Under the pieces are notes generated by a model. The model did not search any database. It was not told the DNA's origin and was given only the letters and a program-made list of their open reading frames with translations. 64,000 bases of DNA. It comes from 39-52-133 sp035531075 (lineage in GTDB: Bacteria; Pseudomonadota; Gammaproteobacteria; Burkholderiales; Gallionellaceae). The position numbers and the translations under genes are program-made. Shown here piece by piece: positions 55,803-63,203 of this stretch; the stretch's first letter is position 1, and every line of letters starts with the position of its first letter. The stretch covers positions 62,001 through 126,000 of the forward strand of contig DATKTO010000011.1 of assembly GCA_035531075.1 (NCBI GenBank), read 5' to 3'.

Positions 55803-57041
55803 CTATTTTCCATGGTTGGGTCTTCTATACCAAAGGGAGACCAGCAATCCGCACGCTGCGATGGCCGCAAAGCCCGCGCCGGCAAGGAAGGTGAATGAGG
55901 GGCCGAACAAGCTCCACAGCGAGCCGGCAATCACGCTCGCCAGCAGCAGCGCGCCGCCACTCACCAGATTGAATATGCCAAACCCCGTGCCGCGCAGATC
56001 TGCCGGCGCGGTGTCCGCTACCAGTTTCGACAATAATCCCTGGGTGAAGGCCATATGCAAACCCCACAGCGACGCACCTGCGAACACGCCTGGCACCGAT
56101 GAAACAAGTGCGAGCAAGAAATCGGCGGCGACGAGCAGCGCCAGCCCGACGAATAGCAGTGTACGCGCACTAAAGCGGTCGGACGCTGCGCCGGCGGGAT
56201 AGGCGGCGCCGGCATAGAAAATGTTCATCACGACCATGACCACGGGAATGTAGGCGAGCTGCAGCCCGATATCCTGCGCGCGCAGCACCAGAAAGGCCTC
56301 GCTGAAGCGCGCCAGGGTGAAGACGGCGCCCACCAGCACCACCATCCAGTAGCGCAACGGCAGGCGTTTGGCATCGGCCAGGGTGAGCGGCGCCCTGGCA
56401 GCGCCAGCAGGCGCTGCACCCTCGGGTTCACGCACATAAACGATCAGCAACGCCACTGAAATAAAAGCAGGTATCACCGCCACCCACATAACTGCGCGGA
56501 TGTTATCGGCGAACAGCATCATGAACGCCACTGCCAGCAGAGGACCCAGCAAAGCGCCGACCGAATCTAGCGCCTGGCGCAAGCCGTACGCGGCGCCGCG
56601 CAGGCTAGGCTGGGTGATGTCGGCTATCAGCGCATCGCGCGGCGCACCGCGTATGCCCTTGCCGATGCGATCCATAAAACGCGCGGTGAACACCCAGCCG
56701 ATTGAGTTGACCAGCGGAAAAACCGGCTTGGTCAGGGCGGCAAGACCATAGCCCAGCACCATCAGCATTTTGCGTTTGCCGAGGTAATCACTGAGCGTGC
56801 CTGAGAAGACTTTCAGAATGGCGGCCGTCGCTTCTGCGATGCCTTCGATGAAGCCTACCGTAACCATCGAAACACCCAGCACGCTGACCATGAACACGGG
56901 CAGGAGGCTGTGGATCATCTCTGAAGAGACATCCATGAAGAGGGAGGCGAAACCCATGGCCCAGATGCCGAGAGGCAAGGCACGCCAGCGTGCGGGCGTA
57001 TTGTTGGGGGATGGCGGAGTGCGTAAGGAGGATTTGTCCAT
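55803..57041 (-). CDS. MFS transporter
   Basis: The product is 412 residues with about 12 membrane segments. The A-like motif between helices 2 and 3 reads GTLSDYLGKRKMLMVLGYGL, and DRIGKGIRGAPRDALIADIT is a conserved signature of a group of proteobacterial MFS permeases. ASDRFSARTLLFVGLALL occurs in the second half. Its substrate is not known. It is first in a two-gene unit with the P-type ATPase, and its promoter should lie in the 57042-57200 region. Confidence 0.92.
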   Translation of the reverse strand: MDKSSLRTPPSPNNTPARWRALPLGIWAMGFASLFMDVSSEMIHSLLPVFMVSVLGVSMVTVGFIEGIAEATAAILKVFSGTLSDYLGKRKMLMVLGYGLAALTKPVFPLVNSIGWVFTARFMDRIGKGIRGAPRDALIADITQPSLRGAAYGLRQALDSVGALLGPLLAVAFMMLFADNIRAVMWVAVIPAFISVALLIVYVREPEGAAPAGAARAPLTLADAKRLPLRYWMVVLVGAVFTLARFSEAFLVLRAQDIGLQLAYIPVVMVVMNIFYAGAAYPAGAASDRFSARTLLFVGLALLVAADFLLALVSSVPGVFAGASLWGLHMAFTQGLLSKLVADTAPADLRGTGFGIFNLVSGGALLLASVIAGSLWSLFGPSFTFLAGAGFAAIAACGLLVSLWYRRPNHGK

Positions 57042-57663
57042 TTCCAGCGCCTTTCGTTCTGTTTTTCTTCACTGCGTGCCATCAAACTTGAAGCCTGCGG
57101 CTTGCTAAGTGTACTGCTTTCTTTGGATTGCGGTAATCCGTCTTTTCCCGACATATTAAAAGGCGGAATCCGAGTTGCTGATTACGACAGCATTCACAAA
57201 ATTAAGGATTTTGCTTATTCAACTGGCAAAATTTTGAGAGTACTTTGCAACTAGGCAAGATACATCAAAGACGCAAAAAAATGGACCAGACACCCTTGCT
57301 CCTGACGTCTGGCCTTATGGTTACAGGTCACGCTCGCGGGCTGGATTTTATTTTTCTGTGGTCTGTTCAGGATGTTCGCTCCGGAATTTTTTTAAGCAAG
57401 GCATTCAAAATTCCACCGCCACGTTCACAAAAGAAAGTGTACTTCTCGCGAGCGGAATTGTTCTGACTTCCAAAGCCCATAGTCGGGAAAGCTCGTTATG
57501 CAAGGCAGACTCAAATTCGACATTTTGAAAATGAAGCCAGAAACTGAATGCTTTCATTCGGTATGTGCACAGCAGTAACGGAGCAGCGCCCGTCCGCTGC
57601 CTGTGTGAGACTACCCTCTTAAGCTCGACGCTACAGGTCGAGACTAATCAACAGGAGACAGAT
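57042..57663. other. 622-base intergenic region with element B
   Basis: This long space separates the divergent MFS gene and the small gene at 57664. It holds element B (57201-57250), a hairpin CCAGAC-N15-GTCTGG at 57284-57310, and a lone GTGTACTTCTCG at 57437-57448 that resembles the second block of the element. Short open frames here lack support. Confidence 0.4.
57201..57250 (+). repeat. 50-bp two-block element, copy B
   Basis: The element contains AAGGATTTTGCTTATTCAA and then ATTTTGAGAGTACTTTGC, and is aligned without gaps to copies A, C and D. It lies 413 bases upstream of the ATG at 57664, farther than the other copies from their genes. Confidence 0.65.
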
Positions 57664-57894
57664 ATGAACGACCAAGTACAAATTACCATCGACCGAGATA
57701 TCTACGAACGGCTGCAAATGCTCATGGTGCCCCCCATCAATGATGCCAATGCGGTTATCAAGGAATTGTTATTTCACGAAGGGCGTGCCAGCCGTTCCGC
57801 AGTTGCGATGGAAGCTACCGGGCAGCACTACACCTATGCACAGGAACTCGAACGCTCCAAACTGGGCATCTACGATTGCGGCGGAGGGACTTGA
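57664..57894 (+). CDS. Small protein of unknown function
   Basis: The product is 76 residues: an N-terminal VQITIDRDIYERLQMLMVPP segment, then INDANAVIKELLFHEG and a C-terminal stretch ending in DCGGGT. The first 40 residues resemble a ribbon-helix-helix DNA-binding fold (strand, then two helices), so an antitoxin-like regulator is possible; this is a guess. AGGAGA lies six bases before the ATG. The frame overlaps no other confident gene, and the DUF4382 lipoprotein follows 41 bases later. Confidence 0.65.
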   Translation: MNDQVQITIDRDIYERLQMLMVPPINDANAVIKELLFHEGRASRSAVAMEATGQHYTYAQELERSKLGIYDCGGGT

Positions 57895-57935
57895 AACGGG
57901 GACTAACGCAGAGCTGGATTTTCATGGAGAAATGT

Positions 57936-58877
57936 ATGGCAATATCGTTTTTTCTGAAACATACCGCCTCGCTCATGGCTTGCGCTGTGCTGCTGGCGGG
58001 TTGCGGCTCCGGCAATTCGGTTAATACGGGCACAGGCTCTCTCACGTTGCGCATTACAGATGCTGCGGTGGACAGCGCCAGGCAGGTCTATATTCAGTTC
58101 CACGGCCTCGAAATCCAGCATGCAAACGGGATGCTCACTACCCTCTATTATTGTCAGGATGCAGCGGATGCCAGCAAGACCGTGGTAAGCAGCGCAGCCT
58201 GCAGCACAGCCGCAGCGCCGAAAAAAATCAACCTGCTGGCGCTGGGCGGGGGGCAGACAGATGTACTGCTGAACGGTTATGTTTTACCGGCCGGACATTA
58301 CAACTGGATACGGTTAATGGTCGATACTGCCGGCATGCATGATTCCTATATCGTCGTGGCGGACGGCGCGGATTACGAACTCACTATTCCGAGCGGCGAT
58401 GAGAGCGGACTAAAGCTCAACCGCAGTATAGACATTCCGGTAGGCGGTAGCGCCGATTTCACCATCGATTTCGATCTGCGCAAGTCGGTGCATGCCACCG
58501 GGAGCGGCCAATACCTGCTGCGTCCGACGCTGCGGCTGGCGGACAACTCCCTGGCAGGCACGGTCGCCGGCACGGTCAATCCCTTACAAGTCCCGGCTGG
58601 CTGTACCCCCGCTGTCTACGTCTTCACCGGCGCCGGCATCACGCCGGATGATATTGATGGCATCACGCCCGATCCCGTGACTACCGCGAGCGTGCAAATT
58701 GACAGCGTCAGCGGTGAGTATCGTTACAACGCCGCCTTCCTGGAGGCTGGCGACTACACTATCGCCCACACCTGTCAGGCCGCGGTCGATGATCCGGCCG
58801 TCGACGATGCACTGGTCTTCACCAGCACCGCGACGGTTGCCGTGAACGCCAACACCATCACCGTACACAACTTCTGA
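57936..58877 (+). CDS. DUF4382 lipoprotein
   Basis: This 313-residue exported protein has the signal MAISFFLKHTASLMACAVLL and the lipobox LAGC. The DUF4382 domain begins GSLTLRITDAAVDSARQVYI and includes a conserved IHGLEI-like FHGLEIQ and LALGGGQTDVLLNGYVLPAG. The C-terminal ~110 residues (LRPTLRLADNSLAGTVAGTV, QIDSVSGEYRYNAAFLEAGD) look like a carbohydrate-binding or pre-albumin-like beta domain. The start at 57936 sits after GGAGAAATGT; a longer form from 57924 is possible. It is probably surface or periplasmic; its role is unknown. Confidence 0.88.
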   Translation: MAISFFLKHTASLMACAVLLAGCGSGNSVNTGTGSLTLRITDAAVDSARQVYIQFHGLEIQHANGMLTTLYYCQDAADASKTVVSSAACSTAAAPKKINLLALGGGQTDVLLNGYVLPAGHYNWIRLMVDTAGMHDSYIVVADGADYELTIPSGDESGLKLNRSIDIPVGGSADFTIDFDLRKSVHATGSGQYLLRPTLRLADNSLAGTVAGTVNPLQVPAGCTPAVYVFTGAGITPDDIDGITPDPVTTASVQIDSVSGEYRYNAAFLEAGDYTIAHTCQAAVDDPAVDDALVFTSTATVAVNANTITVHNF

Positions 58878-58980
58878 CGCAACAGGGAGCAGGTCAACAG
58901 TGGGCACAGTGGTTAACGTTCAATCGCCCCGCTTCCTGAAACCACGAGAGTCTGGCCGTACATTTGATATCACGACAATA

Positions 58981-59490
58981 ATGAAACCATGGATAACATT
59001 TTTTTTAGCGCTGCTGCTGGTTGCCTGCGCGTCCTACAGCGGCCGCGGACTTCAGCCGGGCGTGGACGGACTGGACAATGTTCTGCATGTCATGGGGCAA
59101 CCGGCACTACGCTGGCAGAATGCTGACGGTTCGGTGCAACTCGCCTATCCGCGCGGACCGGCGGGATACCATACTTACATGGTCATCATTGGTCCGGACG
59201 ACAGGCTGCGACAGATCGAGAATGTGCTGGATGAGAAACACTTCGCACTGATCCAGACCGGCATGAGCAAAGAAGAGGTGCTGCACACGCTCGGCCCACC
59301 CTACCCGGGCTGGACGGCCTACTTCAAGAGGCGGGATGAGTTGGTGTGGGAATGGCGCTATTGCGATGCATGGAACGAGCCGGCACGCTTCGATGTTCTA
59401 TTCGACAACACCTCGGGAAGGGTACGTTCGACCATGAGTCGGACCGAATCGCTGAGGGGGCTATGCGGCCGTGGCCGCTGCATATGCTAG
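58981..59490 (+). CDS. BamE-like (SmpA/OmlA) lipoprotein
   Basis: The product is 169 residues with a lipoprotein signal (MKPWITFFLALLLVACASYS, lipobox LVAC). Two repeats resemble the SmpA/OmlA fold: GVDGLDNVLHVMGQPALRWQ and GMSKEEVLHTLGPPYPGW, each a helix-strand unit with the G-x-P turn, as in BamE-like proteins. It ends CGRGRCIC. The link to outer-membrane assembly is by fold only. It follows the DUF4382 gene by about 100 bases on the same strand. Confidence 0.72.
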   Translation: MKPWITFFLALLLVACASYSGRGLQPGVDGLDNVLHVMGQPALRWQNADGSVQLAYPRGPAGYHTYMVIIGPDDRLRQIENVLDEKHFALIQTGMSKEEVLHTLGPPYPGWTAYFKRRDELVWEWRYCDAWNEPARFDVLFDNTSGRVRSTMSRTESLRGLCGRGRCIC

Positions 59491-59605
59491 CGTGCCTTCG
59501 TACGGTTACGCTTCTGTTTTGACATTCTGACATCCCCATATCAACTTGATGTATGAGATGGGCTGGTAGCATAACAAGAGGCGACAACCCGTTGTCGTTT
59601 CATTT

Positions 59606-60061
59606 ATGATGATGGGTAATTCAAATTATGGGAAATATTTTATGTATATGATCGACTACAAAGAACTCAGCTGGTGGTACTGGCTTGTTACTGCATGCCT
59701 GCTTACCGCTGGCATTGCCGGATACCAGACTGGATACTTTCTGGCCATAAATCTCACGATAGTCCATTTAATGCACTTCATCATACGCGAGAACAACATT
59801 ACTACTTTTCCAGTCCAGGTGCGATTCTGGTATTTGATGCTTCTGCTGGTTTCGCTCGTGGAACCGACGAGGTTGCTTTTTTGGGTGCCTGCGGTGGGAA
59901 CATGGGCACAACTGATATTTGGCTACTGTACGATGGCACGCTGTGTATCACTCTTGCCGTGGAACCGGCATGAAGAATTTTCAGTCAGCTTATTGAAGAG
60001 AACGTTCCTGTCGCGTCCTGTGCGCGGTAACATCATGCAGGGGCTTCCCCCTGCCAACTGA
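59606..60061 (+). CDS. Membrane protein of unknown function
   Basis: The product is 151 residues (139 from the ATG at 59642, which follows GGGA and may be the true start). There are three to four hydrophobic segments: WWYWLVTACLLTAGIAGY, FLAINLTIVHLMHFII, FWYLMLLLVSLVEPTRLLFW and TWAQLIFGYCTMARCVSLL. The tail is basic. I recognise no family. It is monocistronic, with a perfect palindrome after it. Confidence 0.55.
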   Translation: MMMGNSNYGKYFMYMIDYKELSWWYWLVTACLLTAGIAGYQTGYFLAINLTIVHLMHFIIRENNITTFPVQVRFWYLMLLLVSLVEPTRLLFWVPAVGTWAQLIFGYCTMARCVSLLPWNRHEEFSVSLLKRTFLSRPVRGNIMQGLPPAN

Positions 60062-60206
60062 CGATAAATCAGGCTGGCGCATCAAAACCTGGAAGATTGG
60101 CATGATTGATTGCAGAGGCCGGTGGAAAATTCTACACGGAAATTCCACGGCATAGGCATGAGCGACAGGCAGCGCGCTGTCGTGTCCATTAAGGGAGCGC
60201 AGTGCC

Positions 60207-60233
60207 GCCTTTATTTCTGACAGAAATAAAGGC
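60207..60233. terminator. 27-bp perfect palindrome between convergent genes
   Basis: GCCTTTATTTCTG, one A, then CAGAAATAAAGGC. The stem can form on either strand. There is no U-tract after it, so terminator function is uncertain; it lies between the ends of the gene at 59606 and of the GlcG/HbpS gene, where a bidirectional terminator would be expected. Confidence 0.4.
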
Positions 60234-60257
60234 TCTACCCCCTTGGCGCTTCTCGGA

Positions 60258-60779
60258 TTACTGCATTTCCAAATCGTCGCGGACGGCTGCCAAGCCGGCT
60301 TGCGCACAGGCTTCATCGGTCACACCGGAGGGGGCTCCACTGACACCTATACCGCCGATGATATTGCCGCCAACATTGATTGGTATACCGCCTGCCGACA
60401 TCAGCAATTCGTCAAGTTTTGGCACGCTGTAAGCGCCCGGAAAGCGGTTGACGAGTTCAGATGTTGGCGCATTAAATTCCATCGCTGTATAGGCTTTTTT
60501 CTGGCTGATGGAAATCGAAATGTCCATCGACAAGGTATCGCGCAAGATGACTTGTGGATGGCCGCCGCGGTCAACGACAGTTACAGTAACCTGTACGCCA
60601 TCCTTGCGGCATTTTTCAATCGCCGCTTTGCCGATTTTCAATGCAGTATCGAACGACATGCGTTTGATATTTACCATCACCGGGTGCTCTGAACTGGCGG
60701 CGGCGCTAAATGCCGGCTGACTGATAGCAGTTGACAACACACCCATTGCAGCGAATACAAAAATTCTCGTTTTCATCAT
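60258..60779 (-). CDS. GlcG/HbpS family (DUF336) heme-binding-like protein
   Basis: The product is 173 residues with a cleavable signal (TRIFVFAAMGVLSTAISQPAFSA). The DUF336 fold follows: MSFDTALKIGKAAIEKCRKDG, VTVTVVDRGGHPQVILRDTL, SQKKAYTAMEFNAPTSELVN and GGIPINVGGNIIGGIGVSGA. Members include the extracellular heme-binding HbpS and GlcG. It is exported here. The function is not proven. It is alone on the minus strand between convergent and divergent neighbours. Confidence 0.9.
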   Translation of the reverse strand: MMKTRIFVFAAMGVLSTAISQPAFSAAASSEHPVMVNIKRMSFDTALKIGKAAIEKCRKDGVQVTVTVVDRGGHPQVILRDTLSMDISISISQKKAYTAMEFNAPTSELVNRFPGAYSVPKLDELLMSAGGIPINVGGNIIGGIGVSGAPSGVTDEACAQAGLAAVRDDLEMQ

Positions 60780-61098
60780 TAGGCCTCTTTATAAGATTTG
60801 ATTAAAAAATTTTGAGTATCCCGACGGAACAACATCAGCCACCTCCGCACACTCAAGATAATTAACATTTCGCATGATCCACCTGAGATTCCGCGGCTAG
60901 CTCATACGCATATATTGTTGCTCACTACAGCGCCAATAAAAATAGGGATTTTTCTTATATAACAAGCTGAATTTTGTGTGTACTTTTCGGGTGCTCACTA
61001 TGAAACAATTTTGAACCGCTAATGAAAGTTAGTCGCTTGCCGGCCTTTTGGGGTGACAGGCAGGCAGACAGGCTGTAAACCAGTCCTGGGAGAACGAA
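60780..61098. other. 319-base intergenic region with element C
   Basis: This AT-rich space lies between the divergent HbpS-type and hydrolase genes. Element C is at 60941-60990. The left 80 bases probably carry the HbpS-type promoter. No gene is seen. Confidence 0.4.
60941..60990 (+). repeat. 50-bp two-block element, copy C
   Basis: The element contains ATAGGGATTTTTCTTATATAA and then ATTTTGTGTGTACTTTTCGG, each block close to the family consensus. It ends 108 bases before the ATG of the first alpha/beta hydrolase. The 37 of 50 match to copy D is the clearest pairwise agreement. Confidence 0.75.
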
Positions 61099-62064
61099 AT
61101 GATTAAGACCAGTGCAGGACGCACAGTCGCTATTCTGACGGGCATCCTGTTTGCCGGTCTGTTCACCTTGGTCTACTACAGCTATCAGCGCGATATCAGG
61201 CAGGCGCGCGAGCGCATCTCCGTCGGCAGCAAAATCGCGAGTACGCCCTGCGGGCAGATCGAATACGCCGATGTCGGCGAAGGCTCTCCGGTGTTGATCG
61301 TGCATGGTGCCGGCGGTGGTTTTGACCAGGGCCTTGACGCGTCCAGTGCGCTGGTGCAAAGCGGCTACCGTGTCATCGCCATGTCGCGCTTTGGCTACCT
61401 GCGCACACCTCTCCCTGCCGATGCGTCCGCGGCTGCACAGGCAGATGCACACGCCTGTCTGCTCGATGCGCTGAATATCCGGCGCGCCGATATCATTGGC
61501 GCTTCTGCCGGGGCGCCCTCCGCAATGCAGTTTGCGCTGCGCCATCCTGAACGCACTGCCGCACTTGTGCTTCTGGTTCCGGCCGCCTATGTACCGCGAC
61601 CGGATGGTGCCCCGCCTTTGCATACCCCGGCCGGACTAAAATTTTTATTCCTTACCGCACTCAAATCGGACTTTCTATTCTGGGCAGCCCCCAGGGTTGC
61701 CCGACAATCCGTGATAAGAGCGATACTCGCCACTCCGCCAGAAGTAGTAGAGAGCGCAAGCACCGAGGAGCGTGCGCGGGTTGAACAAGTGCTTGATCAC
61801 ACGCTGCCTGTCAGCCCGCGCCGGCTCGGGCTGCTCAACGATGCGTCAATTACCTCGTCTTTGCCGCGCTACGAGTTGGAGCGGATTACCGTGCCTACGC
61901 TTATCCTGAGCGTGGCTGATGATTTGTACGGCACTTATGATGGCGCCCGCTATAGCGCCGAGCATATTCCGCACGCCCACTTTGTCGGCTACCCAAGCGG
62001 CGGTCATTTGTGGGTCGGCCACAAGCGTGAGGTGATGGCGGAGATAGCAGCGTTCCTTAAGTAA
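61099..62064 (+). CDS. Membrane-anchored alpha/beta hydrolase, copy 1
   Basis: This 321-residue protein has one N-terminal membrane helix (TVAILTGILFAGLFTLVYYS). The alpha/beta hydrolase core has an oxyanion region VLIVHGAGGGFDQG, the nucleophile elbow GASAGAP (G-x-S-x-G), the acid Asp in LSVADDLYG and the His in GGHLWVGH, so the triad is complete. The domain should lie in the periplasm or cytoplasm anchored to the membrane. It has a close paralogue at 63204 (MSRFGYLRTPLPADAS and much of the core identical). GGGAGAACGAA precedes the ATG. Confidence 0.92.
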   Translation: MIKTSAGRTVAILTGILFAGLFTLVYYSYQRDIRQARERISVGSKIASTPCGQIEYADVGEGSPVLIVHGAGGGFDQGLDASSALVQSGYRVIAMSRFGYLRTPLPADASAAAQADAHACLLDALNIRRADIIGASAGAPSAMQFALRHPERTAALVLLVPAAYVPRPDGAPPLHTPAGLKFLFLTALKSDFLFWAAPRVARQSVIRAILATPPEVVESASTEERARVEQVLDHTLPVSPRRLGLLNDASITSSLPRYELERITVPTLILSVADDLYGTYDGARYSAEHIPHAHFVGYPSGGHLWVGHKREVMAEIAAFLK

Positions 62065-62113
62065 TCGAAGACATAACATAGGCCATTTCCATTGATGAGG
62101 ATGCGAGACGAAA

Positions 62114-62218
62114 ATGCATAAGTTAAAACCATGGATGTATGCCGTACTCCTTATTTTGGCGCTGCTTTATCTGCTGACTGGTTCCGTGGATACATGTACC
62201 CAGAACAGTCCAGTTTAA
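62114..62218 (+). CDS. Possible 34-residue membrane peptide
   Basis: The open frame MHKLKPWMYAVLLILALLYLL followed by TGSVDTCTQNSPV has a clear single membrane helix after a basic N-terminus, the shape of a small inner-membrane protein. It is 50 bases after the first hydrolase gene on the same strand. The ribosome site is weak (GAGG some 14 bases upstream). It is too short for conventional gene calls. Confidence 0.4.
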   Translation: MHKLKPWMYAVLLILALLYLLTGSVDTCTQNSPV

Positions 62219-62447
62219 GCTCATGTAAGCGCAGCGCACATGGGGCATAACCTTGCTGACCACTAATCCGGAATGGAGCCTGCAAACTGAAGTTTTTCAA
62301 ACCGTAAAGCACACTTGTGGAGCGGGTTAATCGTGACCCCTACATTTCTGAAGCACCGGAAAAAAATGAAAGCAAACGGCCAAGCTGGACTTCAAGCACT
62401 ATAGCCAGTAAGTCCCCCTCCGTTTTTTTATCGTTGAACTTGGTCAC

Positions 62448-62750
62448 ATGACGACTGGAAGCCCCGACAAGAAACGCTGGTCACAGCATGTCACCGACAC
62501 CAGCAATGCTCTGGATCTCGATCCCGGAGTATTCACCTGGCATGATCCGCGACAAATCGCACTGTCGCTGAAGAATTCAGCTGAACACAGCCAGCGCCGC
62601 AAGGCAGATCCATTCCGCTCTGCCATGTCCATGCTTACTTTTTACATCAATCGCTCCGGCCGTCAGCTCCCTGCGGAACAGCGGGCATGCCTTGAGGCCG
62701 CCAAGGACGAAATCAGGACGCTATTCGGCAAGCCACATCACAAGAAATAA
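62448..62750 (+). CDS. DUF3175 protein
   Basis: The product is 100 residues. KKRWSQHVTDTSNALDLDPGVF, the segment DPRQIALSLKNSAEHSQRRK and PFRSAMSMLTFYINRSGRQL are the recognised DUF3175 pattern, found in small basic proteins of many proteobacteria. The function is unknown. No signal peptide. It sits between the two hydrolase paralogues. Ribosome site is weak. Confidence 0.85.
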   Translation: MTTGSPDKKRWSQHVTDTSNALDLDPGVFTWHDPRQIALSLKNSAEHSQRRKADPFRSAMSMLTFYINRSGRQLPAEQRACLEAAKDEIRTLFGKPHHKK

Positions 62751-63203
62751 GCATCAGAATCTCCGCCAGGCAATATACACCTGACACAATGGCGAGGCCT
62801 TAAATCTTGCACCACCACTCTGCTGAACGTTCTCCTGTTTCGTCTCGTTTGGGAACTCCTGATTAATAGCATTTTCACGATCTACAACGGGGATGTGGCT
62901 GGCTCAGTTCTGCTGTGTTTGCTTTAAACAGCGCTGCCAAAAAATAGGGACTTTGCTTATTTAATAGCATGAGTTTTGAGTGTACTTTCGAATCTCCAAT
63001 ATGCATTTAAAAATAGGGTGTGAATGAAATAAAAAAGCGCAAGGCATGTCAGTCTTTTCTCCTGTTGACAGGGGTTCTGGCAGCAAAGAAATATGGATAA
63101 TCAATACGTTTTGGCAGAATCGTTGCGGGCTGTATAAATAACATCGTATGGACCGGCAGATATGTCTAATTACGGCCAGGCTTATTCCAGCCGGGGGGTG
63201 CAA
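62751..63203. other. 453-base intergenic region with element D
   Basis: This space before the second hydrolase gene holds element D (62943-62992), an extra AAAAATAGGG at 63008-63017 that repeats the start of the element, and GATAATCAATACGTT at 63096-63110. No gene is seen in it. Confidence 0.4.
62943..62992 (+). repeat. 50-bp two-block element, copy D
   Basis: The element contains AATAGGGACTTTGCTTAT and then GTTTTGAGTGTACTTTCG, and is aligned without gaps to copies A, B and C. It ends 211 bases before the second hydrolase ATG. Confidence 0.72.

Noticed and set aside
57245..57466. A 73-codon open frame after element B.
   Set aside because: TTG start without ribosome site, no recognisable protein, and it covers repeat-like and hairpin DNA.
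60804..60830. A fifth possible copy of the 50-bp element (ATTTTGAGTATCC) upstream of the HbpS-type gene.
   Set aside because: Only about half of the positions match and the first block is not recognisable; it also overlaps the start region of a minus-strand gene.
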